A DNA stretch of 64,000 bases, taken from CAWAMD01 sp963783045 (GTDB lineage Bacteria > Actinomycetota > Nitriliruptoria > Nitriliruptorales > Nitriliruptoraceae). Below are positions 26,202 through 35,408 of this stretch, piece by piece. The stretch is taken from assembly GCA_963783045.1 (NCBI GenBank), contig CAWAMD010000005.1, positions 1,054,001 through 1,118,000 on the forward strand. Reading direction: 5' to 3'. The notes beneath the pieces were generated by a model. It did not search any database and was not told the origin of the DNA. It was given only the letters and a program-made list of their open reading frames with translations. How positions within the stretch are numbered: position 1 is the first letter of the stretch; each line of letters opens with the position of its first letter. Position numbers and translations under genes: made by a program.

Positions 26202-27022
26202 GCCTTCTGTCGCCGCCCACCGCGATCGAGCGGATCGTCGTCGAGCTCGCGCGCCACATCCGCGACGGCGACGTGGCCGTGCTCGGGTCGTTCACGCCGA
26301 TCGGCTACGCCGCGGCGCTCCTCGCCCAGCGGACGCATGCGCCGGCGCTCGACTTCATCGCCTACGGGTTCGGCGACGCGCGAGTCGGCTGGCTCGGTTA
26401 CCTGGGGATCGAGGGCCGTGCGGCGGCCACCGGGTACGGGCCGATCCGAACCGAGGAGCTGGTCGGGGCGCTGCGGTTCCGCGGGCTGCTGGCCTTCGAG
26501 CCCGTCCGTCCGGCGCAGGTGGACGGCGCCGGACGGCTGAACCTGCGCCGGTTGGATCGTCCCGAGGGCTGGGTTCGGCTGCCGGGCACCGCGGGAGCCG
26601 CCGAGGTGCTCGAGATGCACCGTCGGCCGCTGGGCTACCTGCCCGAGCACTCCCGACGGACCTGCGTCGCGACCGTCGACGACGCCAGCCTGCGGGCGCA
26701 CCTGCCCCATCCGGGACGTGACCCGTTCGTGCTCGTCACTGCCCTGGCCGTCGTCGAGCTCACGGCGGACGGCTGGCTCGTACGCTCGCGACACCCGGGG
26801 GTGACCGCGACCGAGCTCACCGAGTCGACCGGATTCCCCCTGCTCGGCGCCGAGGAGGCCGCTGACACGCCCACCCCCTCGCCCGAGGTCCTGCGCATTC
26901 TGCGCGAGGAGGTCGACCCGCTCGGCATCACCGCCCTGGAGCTCGCCGGCGGCGGGCAGCGACGGCTGCTGTTGACGCGCGTGCTCGAGGCCGAGGAGCG
27001 CATCCTGCTCGAGGAGAGGTAG
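26198..27022 (+). CDS. Family I CoA-transferase beta subunit (GctB/IpdB-like)
   Basis: 274-aa partner of the preceding alpha subunit. LARHIRDGDVAVLGSFTPIGYAAALLAQRTHAP opens the beta-subunit fold. The C-terminal RSRHPGVTATELTESTGFPLL followed by SPEVLRILREEVDPLGI resembles IpdB and other CoA-transferase beta subunits. The GTG start overlaps the upstream stop by four bases. The pair could move CoA to the rearranged acid made by the mutase, or act as a CoA-ester hydrolase. Confidence 0.82.
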   Translation: MSLLSPPTAIERIVVELARHIRDGDVAVLGSFTPIGYAAALLAQRTHAPALDFIAYGFGDARVGWLGYLGIEGRAAATGYGPIRTEELVGALRFRGLLAFEPVRPAQVDGAGRLNLRRLDRPEGWVRLPGTAGAAEVLEMHRRPLGYLPEHSRRTCVATVDDASLRAHLPHPGRDPFVLVTALAVVELTADGWLVRSRHPGVTATELTESTGFPLLGAEEAADTPTPSPEVLRILREEVDPLGITALELAGGGQRRLLLTRVLEAEERILLEER

Positions 27023-27028
27023 CCGTCC

Positions 27029-27591
27029 ATGGACGTGTTCGAAGCGCTCTACACGACCCGCGCCATGCGCCGGATGCACCCCGACCCGGTCCCACGCGAG
27101 GTCGAGGCGCAGGTCTCGACGCCGCGGTGCGGGCACCGAGCGGCGGGAACATGCAGCAGTGGCGGTTCGTCCTCGTCGACGACGCGTCTCTGAAGGCACG
27201 CCTCGCGCCGCTGTACCGCACCGCGCTGACCGACCTCTGGCGCACGGTCTACGCGCAACGTCTGGGGCGGGCACACGCCGAGCCGGACGATCCGGCGAGC
27301 CGACGGTTGCTCGCGATGCAACGGTCGGCGCAGCACCTTGCCGACCACTTCGAGGAGGTGCCACTGCTGTTGCTCGCCTTCGTCCGCTTCGACGACACCG
27401 GCGGCTCCATCTTCCCGGCGGTGTGGAACGCCATGCTGGCGGCCCGGGCGCACGGCGTGGGCAGCGCACTCACGACCGTCCTGAACCGGCACACCGCCGA
27501 GGTACGGTCGTTGCTCGTGGCTCCCGACGACGACCGCTGGGAGATGGTCTGCTGCGTGGCGTTCGGCTACCCACGCGGCCGCTGGGCGTGA
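27029..27591 (+). pseudogene. Nitroreductase family protein, frameshifted near 27115
   Basis: FMN-dependent nitroreductase-fold protein of about 187 aa in two frames. The first gives MDVFEALYTTRAMRRMHPDPVPREVEAQV, the second AAVRAPSGGNMQQWRFVLV, FPAVWNAMLAARAHGVGSALTT and MVCCVAFGYPRGRWA, which together are a complete small nitroreductase. One base missing between AQV and DAAVRAPSGGN explains the break. It ends the mutase cassette, 6 bp after the CoA-transferase. A flavin-dependent enoyl or nitro reduction is possible. Confidence 0.8.
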
Positions 27592-27707
27592 GCCCCGCGA
27601 CGCCCCGCCCACGAGGTGGCCGGCCGCGACAGCTGGGACGGGACCTTGGCTACGAGATCCCCGAACCGCTGTGGCCGGGACCCCACGCTGACCCCGCCTC
27701 GTAGGCG

Positions 27708-28692
27708 TCACAGGACCACGACGGTCCGGCCGACCGAGCGGCGCCCCTCCAGAAACCGGTGTGCGTCGGCGATCTCGTCGACGCCGAACACGCCGCCGAC
27801 GACTGGCTCGACGCCCCGTGGCCAGCGCGGCGAGGACCCGCCGGGCCGTCGGTACCACGAGCTCGGGGTGGTGCTGCAGCCAGAGGCCGAGCGTGAACCC
27901 GGCGACCGAGACACCCTTCTCGAAGAGCGTGTGGAGCCGGAAGCGCGAGCTGCTGCTCCCGCTGCTGGCACCCACGGAGACGAGCCTCCCCGTGGGCACG
28001 AGGCAGTCGAAGCTGCGCCCGCAGCACGTCACCGCCGACCGACTCGAGGACGAGATCGACACCCGTCTCCCGGTGGCCTCCGCGACGACTGGCACGAAGT
28101 CCTGCTCGCGGTAGTTGACGAGCACGTCCGCCCCCCACTGGCGCACGCGCGCGAGCTTCTCGTCCGCGCCAGCCGTCGCGATGATCGTCCCGGCCCCGTA
28201 GTGGCGGCACAGCTGCACCGCGGCGCTGCCGTATCCACCCGCCGCAGCGTGCACCAGCACGGACTCCCCCGGGGCGAGCCGGCCCAGCGTCACGATGGCC
28301 GCGTCCGCCGTGAAGAACGGGGCGGCAAGACCCGCGGCACCGGCGTCGTCGATGCCCGCCGGCACCGGGTGGAGCCATGAGGCGGGGGCAGCGACGTACT
28401 CGGCCGCACCGCCGGGACGCCCCAGGACCCCGAAGACACGCGTCCCCACAGGAGGGCCGTCGACGCCCTCCCCGTGACCGACCACCTCCCCGGTCAGGTC
28501 ATGGCCCATGACGAACGGCAGGTCCGGGGCACCGGGATAGCGCCCCGCGCGCTGCAGCAGATCGGCCCAGTTGATCGCGAAGGCGCGCACGCGAACGAGG
28601 AGTTCGCCCGGCCCCGGTACCGGCTCCGGCACGCCGTCCTCCCACGACAGGACCTCTGGACCGCCGTGCCGAGTCAGTCGGACCGCCCTCAT
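27708..28692 (-). pseudogene. Quinone oxidoreductase-like MDR protein with three frameshifts
   Basis: Near-paralogue of the intact gene at 14843. N-terminal VRAFAINWADLLQRAGRYPGAP, cofactor fold HAAAGGYGSAAVQLCRHYGAGTIIATAGADEKL and the C-terminal DEIADAHRFLEGRRSVGRTVVVL are all preserved but lie in different frames. Breaks lie near 28068 (missing G before GVDLVLESVGGDVL), 28022 (extra C before GRSFDCL) and 27822 (extra base before GVEPVVGGVFG). Correcting all three restores a protein that matches the 14843 product along its length. It is divergent from the EthD-like gene with an operator between them. Confidence 0.82.
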
Positions 28693-28723
28693 CGCTCCGT
28701 ACCTCTCGCCTGGGATCTATCTT

Positions 28724-28739
28724 CACCTTAACGTAAGAT
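28724..28739. promoter_or_regulatory. ACGT-type shared operator (site f)
   Basis: CACC-TTA-ACGT followed by AAGAT between the divergent quinone oxidoreductase and EthD-like genes. Only the second box is exact. Confidence 0.5.
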
Positions 28740-28794
28740 GTTGATGTCTGTGGCACCGCCGTCTAGGGTCGTCACGAGGAGAGGGCAGACCACC

Positions 28795-29523
28795 ATGGCG
28801 ACGAGCATCAGCCGCTTCGACCCGGTGTCCACCCACCCGGTCGAGGAGAGCGAGCGACACTACCGCGACGTGCACTTCCGCTTCGCCCGCCACCTGCTCC
28901 GCGGCAAGCCACAGGTCCGCTCTTACCACACGAACCGGGTGCTCGCCCAGCATGATCTGAACGGCGACTGGCAGCAGCGCCCGACGGCCTGGCGGTTCGT
29001 CATCCTGCGGTTCGAGCCGGGGCGCGGACTCGAGCTGACCCAGGATGAGCAGCAGACGATCGCACGGGACCACCCCAACTGCCTGAGGAACCTGCGCTCT
29101 TGCCCCGTCGAGGAGGAGGTGCTGCTCGACGAAGTGCGGGGGCAGACGGCCCTCGACAAGTACCTCGTCGAGCTCGACCGCCGCCCCGAGTCCCCGCCCG
29201 AGGAGGCGGCCGCTCACGTCGACGGTCTCGTCACCGGCCTGCTCGAGCAGGCGCGAGGCGCGTTCGGTGTGCGGCGGATTACCGTGCACCGGGTACTCGG
29301 GGAGGGGGAGACCGAGCCGATGGACGAGGCGGGACAGCGCCCCACGGGGAGGATGCTCGCTGAGACGACGAAGCTCGCCTACGTCGAGGTGTACGTCGAC
29401 CACGACGAGTGGGGTGACGAGCTCTTCGCCCGACCCCGGGTCCGCGAGCTGCTACGCGATCCGTGGTTCGGCATCGCAAACGCCTACCGCGTCGAGGAGC
29501 GTTGTGGCATCGACCGTCGATGA
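28795..29523 (+). CDS. EthD-like dimeric alpha/beta-barrel protein, function unknown
   Basis: 242-aa protein. The N-terminal half (ISRFDPVSTHPVEESERHYRDVHFRFARHLLRG) and the C-terminal half (TTKLAYVEVYVDHDEWGDELFARPRVRELLRDPWF) each look like a ferredoxin-like alpha/beta-barrel half as in EthD proteins, some of which accompany oxygenases. No catalytic residues can be named. The ATG follows GAGGAGAGGGCAG. It may be co-regulated with the next gene, which has its own site at 29556. The family call rests on pattern only. Confidence 0.55.
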   Translation: MATSISRFDPVSTHPVEESERHYRDVHFRFARHLLRGKPQVRSYHTNRVLAQHDLNGDWQQRPTAWRFVILRFEPGRGLELTQDEQQTIARDHPNCLRNLRSCPVEEEVLLDEVRGQTALDKYLVELDRRPESPPEEAAAHVDGLVTGLLEQARGAFGVRRITVHRVLGEGETEPMDEAGQRPTGRMLAETTKLAYVEVYVDHDEWGDELFARPRVRELLRDPWFGIANAYRVEERCGIDRR

Positions 29524-29555
29524 CGGACGACCTTGCCAACACCTATCGACATCTG

Positions 29556-29571
29556 CATGTTCACGTAAGAT
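29556..29571. promoter_or_regulatory. ACGT-type shared operator (site g)
   Basis: CATG-TTC-ACGT followed by AAGAT, 27 bp before the start of the CrtC-like gene. Its reverse complement (ACGT-N3-CATG) matches sites j and k. Confidence 0.5.
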
Positions 29572-29597
29572 GACCATCCCTGAGGAGGAGTGCGGCG

Positions 29598-30603
29598 ATG
29601 GCGACGATCAAGCGGTTCGACCCAGTCGACGAGTACATGCACGAGCCGACGGATCACCCCCAGTTCAACGAGTCCATGTACTTCAACTTCGTGGACGGAG
29701 ACTCGGACTTCGCGACCCTCATCAGGATGGGCAACCGGGCCAACGAGGGCCACGCCGAGGTGACCGTGCTGCTCTACCTGCCCGGGGGCGGTGCCGCGTT
29801 CCATTTCGAGCGGGCGTCCATCGCCGACAACAGCGCCTTCGACGCCGCCGGGCTCCGCTTCGAGGTCGTCGAGCCGCTCGAGCGCATGCGCGTGACCTAC
29901 TCCGGGCCGGTTCGGCTCATGGAACGGGGCACCGACCTCGAGGACCCGAAGCGGGTGTTCGCGGAGAACCCTTCGGAGCACCTCGAGCTCGACCTGCGGT
30001 ATCGAGAACACGGTGCCCGTCTACGGCCTCGGCGCCGCCGAGGACGCCGTCGGCGGCATCGTCGGCGCCGAGGACTCCATCGCGACCGGGCACTACCAGG
30101 GTCCGTGCCGCGTCCAGGGCACCATCCGCCTCGGTGATCGCGAGCAGACGATCACCGGCCTCGGCTTCCGGGACCACTCGTGGGGGCCGCGCGTCTGGCA
30201 GGGGCCGCGCTACTGGCGCTGGGTGTCCGGCCTGGCCGACGAGAAGAACGGCTTCGTCGCCTGGGTCACGAAGATCGGCGACGAGCGGCCACCGGACCGC
30301 GGGATGGTGCTGCACGACGGGGACCTGTCCCTCGTCCGCGAGGTGGACATCACGAGCACGTACGGCGACGCGCCCCACTACCCCGAGACCATGACCCTGC
30401 AACTGCACACGGACAAGGGAACGTTCGACGTGCGCGGGCGGACGACCACGCTCGTCCCGCTGAGAAACCGGCGCGAGGGCACGATCGCACGGCTGGCCGA
30501 GGCGGTCTGCCGCTACGACTTCGATGGGCGCACCGCCTACGGGATCTCGGAGTACCACGACCTGATGGTCGACGGCGTCCCCGCCGGCATGGACGAGGTC
30601 TAG
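29598..30603 (+). pseudogene. Hydroxyneurosporene synthase/CrtC-like lipocalin-fold protein, frameshifted near 30000
   Basis: Protein of about 335 aa in two frames. The first frame has FNESMYFNFVDGDSDFATLIRMGNRANEGHAEVTVLLYLPGG, the second GIENTVPVYGLG, CRVQGTIRLGDREQTITGLGFRDHSWGPRVWQGPRYWRWVSGL and YGISEYHDLMVDGVP. The DHSWGxRxW motif recalls the CrtC/AttH lipocalin-like family, several members of which act on hydrophobic substrates. The join lies at ctgcggtatcgag (about 29996-30006) and needs one base removed. It heads a group with the unknown gene and phosphotransferase downstream. The true function is unknown. Confidence 0.65.
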
Positions 30604-30635
30604 TCGCCGAGCGACGACTGCGGAAAGGAACCGCC

Positions 30636-31181
30636 GTGCGACCGTTCCCGGACGAGATCCTGCGCAGCATGCAGTTCTCCCTGGACACCTACGTCATCCC
30701 CAACGTCGACGACAAGTGGGGCAGCTACGTCGCGAAGGTGATGCGCCGGATGCTCGTGCACCTCGAGCGCCGCTGGGAGCTCGAGATGCCACTGCTCGTC
30801 GAGGACACCCGGGACCTGCATACCCTCTTCACCTTGCTGAGCGGAGCGCTGCAGGAGGTCGACGGGACCGCCGAGCTCACCGCTGCCATTCGGCGAACGA
30901 TGACGGAGAACGAGCCCGAGCCCAGCGGCTTGCCGTCGGTGCGCTCCCTCACCGAGACGAACGAGGCCTACCGTGCCACGCTCAGCGACGTAATCGAGGG
31001 GCTCGATGCGCTTGCGGATCAGGGTGGCGAGCCGGCGCAACTGGTGCCGATCCGAGACGAGATCCGGCAGTACCTGCGCCGCGAGGTCGACCGCGACAAC
31101 CAGCTCGCGGAGCCGACCTTCATGTCGTTCGCGCCGCCCACCCCGAGCAAGGGCGACGACGCGAAGGGAGACGCCGCATGA
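30636..31181 (+). CDS. Conserved hypothetical protein linked to a phosphotransferase
   Basis: 181-aa mainly helical protein (MQFSLDTYVIPNVDDKWGSYVAKVMRRMLVHLERRWELEMPLL to YLRREVDRDNQLAEP). I do not recognise a domain and see no signal peptide or membrane segment. GTG is chosen because GGAAAGGAA precedes it. The stop overlaps the phosphotransferase start (ATGA), so it is probably a partner of that protein. Confidence 0.65.
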   Translation: MRPFPDEILRSMQFSLDTYVIPNVDDKWGSYVAKVMRRMLVHLERRWELEMPLLVEDTRDLHTLFTLLSGALQEVDGTAELTAAIRRTMTENEPEPSGLPSVRSLTETNEAYRATLSDVIEGLDALADQGGEPAQLVPIRDEIRQYLRREVDRDNQLAEPTFMSFAPPTPSKGDDAKGDAA

Positions 31182-32191
31182 CCGACGCGACCGAGGGCCT
31201 CGAGCTGCGGCAGGTCGAGCGCTACCTGCGTGAGCACCTGTCCCGAGAGAACCTTCAACTGACCAAGCTGTCGCGCAATGTGGGCGGCATGTCCCGTGAG
31301 ACCTGGTTCGCCGACGCCACCTGGGTCGAGGACGACGGTCAGGAGTCCCAGACCTTCACGCTACGGCTCGACCACCCCGACGGGTCCGTGGTGCCCGTGC
31401 CGCTCCGGTTCGAGTACGACGTGTACCGGACACTGGACGGAACCGACATCCCGGCCGCGAAGGCGCTGTGGTTCGAGGACGATCCGGGCTGGCTCGGTCG
31501 CCCCTTCTATGTGCGCGACACCATCCGGGGCTCCTCGGCACCGCGCCAGCTCTTCCGGGAGGGCGCCGACGACCTGCGGCGTACCATCGGTCTCCAGCTC
31601 GCCCGGCTGCTCGGTCGGATCCACACCCTTGACTGGCGGTCGGCCGGCTTCCCGTCCTTCATGGCCGTCCCGGAGACGGCCGAGGACTGCGCGCTGATGG
31701 AGCTCGCCCGCTGGCGCGGCAACTACGAGGAGAACCGTGCCGAGCCCAAGCCTGTCGTGACGGAGCTGTTCTCCTGGCTCCGGCACAACGCGCCGCGGGA
31801 TGTTCCGCAGGTCTCCCTCGTGTGGGGCGATGTCGGACTCGGGAACTTCATCTTCCAGGGCGACGAGGTCGTCGGCCTGACCGACTGGGAGCAGGCGCAC
31901 CTCGGCGATCCCATGAAGGACTGGGCGTCCGCGCTCTGGCGGGGTGTGGACAATCTGCTCCCCCGCGAGGAGCTCTTCGAGGCCTACGAGCAGGAGAGCG
32001 GGATCACGATCGACGAGGAGCGGATCCGGTACTACACGGTCTTCATCGACGCCCAGTACATCTGCACGTCGCATCCGCTGGTCCGCCGGATCAACGAGCT
32101 CGACGGCGCCGTCGACATCACCTTCGCCCGGCTCGGCATGGGCATCCCCTTCCACTGTCAGGACGACGGGCTGCGGGCCATCGGCTACTGA
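31178..32191 (+). CDS. Aminoglycoside phosphotransferase (APH)-like kinase family protein
   Basis: 337-aa protein of the APH/choline-kinase fold, like those next to acyl-CoA dehydrogenases in actinobacteria. The catalytic loop reads LVWGDVGLGNFIFQ (HGDxxxxN with His replaced by Trp) and the metal site VVGLTDWEQAHLGDP keeps its Asp. LSRNVGGMSRETWFADATW is the N-lobe. It probably phosphorylates a small hydroxylated substrate rather than an antibiotic; this is inferred from context. Co-translated with the upstream hypothetical gene. Confidence 0.82.
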   Translation: MTDATEGLELRQVERYLREHLSRENLQLTKLSRNVGGMSRETWFADATWVEDDGQESQTFTLRLDHPDGSVVPVPLRFEYDVYRTLDGTDIPAAKALWFEDDPGWLGRPFYVRDTIRGSSAPRQLFREGADDLRRTIGLQLARLLGRIHTLDWRSAGFPSFMAVPETAEDCALMELARWRGNYEENRAEPKPVVTELFSWLRHNAPRDVPQVSLVWGDVGLGNFIFQGDEVVGLTDWEQAHLGDPMKDWASALWRGVDNLLPREELFEAYEQESGITIDEERIRYYTVFIDAQYICTSHPLVRRINELDGAVDITFARLGMGIPFHCQDDGLRAIGY

Positions 32192-32245
32192 CGGTTCAGG
32201 CACGGACGATGGAGGTTGCGCCCGGCCGACGTGCTGCGGCGCCGG

Positions 32246-32926
32246 TCACGAGCCAGCCTCCTCGAGGTGGGCGGCGTCGTTGAGCCGGTCGAGCACCACC
32301 TCATGGTCGCGCACCCGCAGCACGGTCAGCGATGTGTTGCGCGGGTAGCAGAAGAACTCGCCCCGAAGCCCGAGCACCTCGGCGACGAACGCGTTGATGA
32401 CACCGCCGTGGGTGACTACGACCACGTTCGGTGAGTCGGCCACTGCGAGAGCGGCTCGGACGCCGGCCATGGCACGGGGCCGGAACGGACCGTCCGGCTC
32501 GTCCCAGCGGAACTGCGGGACGCGCCAGGGACGGTCGGTCACCCACACCGGAACCGGTGCTGCGAGCCCACCCACCTCGGCGAGCCGCTCCTCGGTCGCA
32601 ACGGGCAGGCCGAGCCGCTCGCCCACGATGGCAGCGGTCTCGGCGGTGCGCCGCCGCGGGCTCGCGACGATGGTCGTCCGCGCGGGATCGAGCAGGCGGC
32701 CCAGGCGCTCACCGAGGCTCCCGGCCTGCTCGCGCCCCGACGCCGACAATGGCGGGTCGTACGGCCCACCGGGTGACGATTGCGCCGCGTGCCCGTGACG
32801 GACCAGGAACAGCCGCCGGTGGTCCGCGCCCAGCAGGTACGCCGCATCCAGGACTCGTACGGTGGCTGCGATGGTGCGTTCACCACCGCGTCCTGCATCC
32901 GGCGTTCTCCCGGGTACGACCTCCAC
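32246..32926 (-). CDS. Histidine phosphatase superfamily protein
   Basis: 226 aa. LFLVRHGHAA contains the catalytic RHG motif, IVASPRRRTAETAAIVGERLG the second phosphate-binding Arg, LAEVGGL the acid region and VVVVTHGGVINAFV the second His. The family includes cofactor-dependent phosphoglycerate mutases and many small-molecule phosphatases. The GTG start follows GGAAGGG; about 50 unconserved residues then precede the catalytic core, so the true start is uncertain. Given the kinase-like gene nearby, it might reverse that phosphorylation, but this is speculation. Confidence 0.8.
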   Translation of the reverse strand: MEVVPGRTPDAGRGGERTIAATVRVLDAAYLLGADHRRLFLVRHGHAAQSSPGGPYDPPLSASGREQAGSLGERLGRLLDPARTTIVASPRRRTAETAAIVGERLGLPVATEERLAEVGGLAAPVPVWVTDRPWRVPQFRWDEPDGPFRPRAMAGVRAALAVADSPNVVVVTHGGVINAFVAEVLGLRGEFFCYPRNTSLTVLRVRDHEVVLDRLNDAAHLEEAGS

Positions 32927-33014
32927 CAGCCTGCCCTTCCGCTGCCGCCCGGATTCGTGCGGATCTGCACCGACGAGCGCGGGACGACCCCGCACGTATC
33001 CACGACAGCAATCG

Positions 33015-33030
33015 ACGTTAAGCGTTAGAT
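33015..33030. promoter_or_regulatory. ACGT-type shared operator (site h)
   Basis: ACGT-TAA-GCGT followed by TAGAT in the divergent region between the histidine phosphatase and the AhpD-like gene. Confidence 0.6.
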
Positions 33031-33073
33031 CTATATAGTGGGTGGTAGCCGGTGACGCAACGAGGAGGTGGGC

Positions 33074-33625
33074 GTGTCGGTCGAAATGCCCAGTGCGACG
33101 GAACTCGACGAGCGGCTGCAGCGCTTCGCCGCGCGGGGGCCCGACGGGGAGCCGGTGGAGGACGGCAACGAGCTCCTGCGGTTCTGGAACGCGGCACCGG
33201 AGGCGGCGGCGCAGCTGCTGGACCTCGAGCTGGCGCTGTGGCGCCGCGGCAGCCTCGGCCCGCGTCTGGCCGAGCTGGTGCGGCTCGCCGTCGCCAACCA
33301 CACCCACTGCCCCGTGTGCCTGTCGATCCGCTACCCCCGAGCACGGGACGCGGGCGTCGACGAGTCGCTGATCGCCCGCATCCCGGACGGCGAGGATCCG
33401 CGGCTGTCGCCACGCGAGCGTGCCGCAATCGAGTACGCGGCATGCCTCGCCGGCGACCACCAGACCATCGGTGAGGCGCACTACGCCCGGCTCGCCGAGC
33501 ACTTCGACGAGCGGGAGCGGGCCGAGCTGACGATGCTGTGCGCCCTCTTCCTCGGGATGGGACGCTTCCTCGAGACCCTCACGCGAGGGATGGCGTGTCC
33601 CCTGCCCACACCCGACGACGCCTGA
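33074..33625 (+). CDS. Carboxymuconolactone decarboxylase/AhpD-like protein
   Basis: 183-aa helical protein of the CMD/AhpD family. The redox CxxC motif is in ANHTHCPVCLSIRYPRARDAGV, followed by LSPRERAAIEYAACLAGDH. Members with the CxxC are usually peroxidase-like or disulfide-relay proteins. The GTG at 33074 is preferred over 33068 because GAGGAGG then sits at a normal distance. It is followed 7 bp later by an LLM-class oxidoreductase. Confidence 0.85.
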   Translation: MSVEMPSATELDERLQRFAARGPDGEPVEDGNELLRFWNAAPEAAAQLLDLELALWRRGSLGPRLAELVRLAVANHTHCPVCLSIRYPRARDAGVDESLIARIPDGEDPRLSPRERAAIEYAACLAGDHQTIGEAHYARLAEHFDERERAELTMLCALFLGMGRFLETLTRGMACPLPTPDDA

Positions 33626-33632
33626 GCATGTC

Positions 33633-34619
33633 ATGACCCGAACCCCGCTGCCGCTGCCGGTCTCGGTCGGCTACGTCAACTACCAGCGCTGCCTCATGGA
33701 CACCGGCGCGCTGCGCGACTTCTGCGGGGCGCTGGAGGAGCTCGGGTACGCCGGCGTGCAGGTGCAGGACCACGTGGCCTACCCCTGGGACGAGTCGGCG
33801 TACGGCTACTCAGCGGGCGGCACGGTCAGCCACCACCCCGGCCAGCAGGTCCTCGAGTCCCTCGCCGTGCTCGCGACGGCGGCCGGCTGCTCGACTCACC
33901 TGCAGCTCGAGACCTCCCTGATCGTGCTGACCCAACGGCATCCGCTGCTCGTCGCGAAGCAGGCAGCGACGATCGACGCGCTCAGCGGCGGACGGCTGCT
34001 GCTCGGGTTGGGCCCGGGCTGGCTCGAAGCCGAGATCGAGGCGCTGGGTTGGGATGCGTCGACGCGGGGTGCGCGTCTCGACGAGGCACTCGAGGTCCTC
34101 ACGCGCGCGTTCGATGACGAGCGGGTGTCCTTCGACGGCGAGCACTTCCGGTTCGCGGAGGTGTCCCTCGAGCCGCGACCGCAGCGTCGGGCACGCGAGA
34201 TCCTGTGGATCGGTGGCGGCGAGTCCGGTGCCCTGCGCAACGCGATGCGACGCCTCGGGCGCTATGGGCGTGGCTGGCTGGTCAACCCGCGGCTTCCGCT
34301 GGACGAGATCCCCGGCGCGCTCGCGCTGGCGCGGGAGGAGGCACGTGCGGCCGGACGGGGCAACGTCGACTTCGGCCTCGACCTCATCATGCTCCACCGC
34401 GACGACGCCGAGGCGACCGCCGCCGCCGTGCGCCGGCGTGTCGAGGCCGGCGCGACCCGGCTGACCGCGTTCCTCGGAGGTCTCGACCAGGCACCATCGG
34501 TCGAGGCCCTGATCGGTTTGGCCGAGGAGGTCGCGACGATCGTGCGGTCGACGGCGCCGGCTCAGCCGTCGAGCACGCCGATCCCGAGCGCCTCTGCCGA
34601 GGACGCTCCCTCCGCGTAA
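33633..34619 (+). CDS. LLM-class (luciferase-like) flavin/F420-dependent oxidoreductase
   Basis: 328-aa bacterial-luciferase-like TIM-barrel protein. LGYAGVQVQDHVAYPWDESAY, HLQLETSLIVLTQRHPLLVAKQAATIDALSGGRLLLGLGPGW and ILWIGGGESGALRNAMRRLGRYGRGWLVNP are typical of the F420-dependent LLM class common in actinobacteria. The last 58 bases overlap the convergent crotonase gene, so the C-terminal tail (rich in Ser, Pro and Ala) may be non-conserved. Substrate unknown. Confidence 0.87.
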   Translation: MTRTPLPLPVSVGYVNYQRCLMDTGALRDFCGALEELGYAGVQVQDHVAYPWDESAYGYSAGGTVSHHPGQQVLESLAVLATAAGCSTHLQLETSLIVLTQRHPLLVAKQAATIDALSGGRLLLGLGPGWLEAEIEALGWDASTRGARLDEALEVLTRAFDDERVSFDGEHFRFAEVSLEPRPQRRAREILWIGGGESGALRNAMRRLGRYGRGWLVNPRLPLDEIPGALALAREEARAAGRGNVDFGLDLIMLHRDDAEATAAAVRRRVEAGATRLTAFLGGLDQAPSVEALIGLAEEVATIVRSTAPAQPSSTPIPSASAEDAPSA

Positions 34620-35359
34620 CGCCCGGCGGCGGCACGCAGCAGCCGCCCGGCCTCCTCCCGCTCCAGGAGCTCGAGGAACAGCGCCAGCTGTCGCCGCTGC
34701 AGGTCACGAACCGTGGCATCGCGATGGTCGCAGACGAGCTCCCGCAGGGCCGCCACGGCCGCCGCCGGCCGGGCGGCGACCTCCCGGGCCACGCCCAGCA
34801 CGGCGTCCAACAGAGTCCCGGACGCGACGACGCCGTTCACGAGCCCGAGCGCCGCGGCCCGGTCTGCGCTGATCGGGCGTCCCCGGATCAAGAGCTCCAG
34901 GGCCAGGTGCTCCGGCAGCAGCCGGACAGCCCGGTGTGCGCCCACGCCCGGGATGATGCCGAGGGCGACCTCCGGGAACCCCACGGTGGCGTCGGCGGCG
35001 AGCCACCGGAGGTTGCAGGTCAGGGCGAGCTCGAGTCCACCGCCCCACGCCTGCCCGTTCACCGCCGCGATGGAGAGCATGGGACCCCGGTCGAGCGTGC
35101 GCAGCACCCGGCCCCACGCCGACCCGTCGCCCGTGGTCTCGCGTCCCTCCCGCAGCGCGAGGAGGTCATCGAGGTCGGCGTGTCCGAGGAAGTACCCGTC
35201 GAGCGCCCCGGTCAGCACGACGACCCGGGCGCCGGACTCCGTGGCCTCGCCGAGACGTGTCTCGAGCAGCTCGAGGTCGGCATAGGTCGCGAGGTTGTAC
35301 GGCGGCCGCCGGAAGCGCAGCAGCGCCACCCCGTCATCGAGATCCAGCGTCCAGGTCAT
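34562..35359 (-). CDS. Enoyl-CoA hydratase with both catalytic glutamates
   Basis: 265-aa crotonase. The oxyanion-hole segment is VNGQAWGGGLELALTCN. FPEVALGIIPGVGAHRAVRLL keeps the first catalytic Glu, and LALELLIRG keeps the second, making this the best candidate for a true hydratase in the window. The ATG at 35359 starts directly before TLDLDDGVALLRFRRPP. It overlaps the 3' end of the LLM gene by 58 bp and is divergent from the SnoaL gene at the operator 35409. Confidence 0.88.
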   Translation of the reverse strand: MTWTLDLDDGVALLRFRRPPYNLATYADLELLETRLGEATESGARVVVLTGALDGYFLGHADLDDLLALREGRETTGDGSAWGRVLRTLDRGPMLSIAAVNGQAWGGGLELALTCNLRWLAADATVGFPEVALGIIPGVGAHRAVRLLPEHLALELLIRGRPISADRAAALGLVNGVVASGTLLDAVLGVAREVAARPAAAVAALRELVCDHRDATVRDLQRRQLALFLELLEREEAGRLLRAAAGRYAEGASSAEALGIGVLDG

Positions 35360-35408
35360 GGCCTCGCCTCCCACCCTTGTCGGCCGCACCGCGTGCGACC
35401 TCCATTGA

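Noticed and set aside
31178..32191. Antibiotic resistance aminoglycoside phosphotransferase
   Set aside because: The fold is APH-like, but the context is CoA catabolism and the catalytic-loop His is Trp; many such proteins in actinobacteria are not resistance enzymes.
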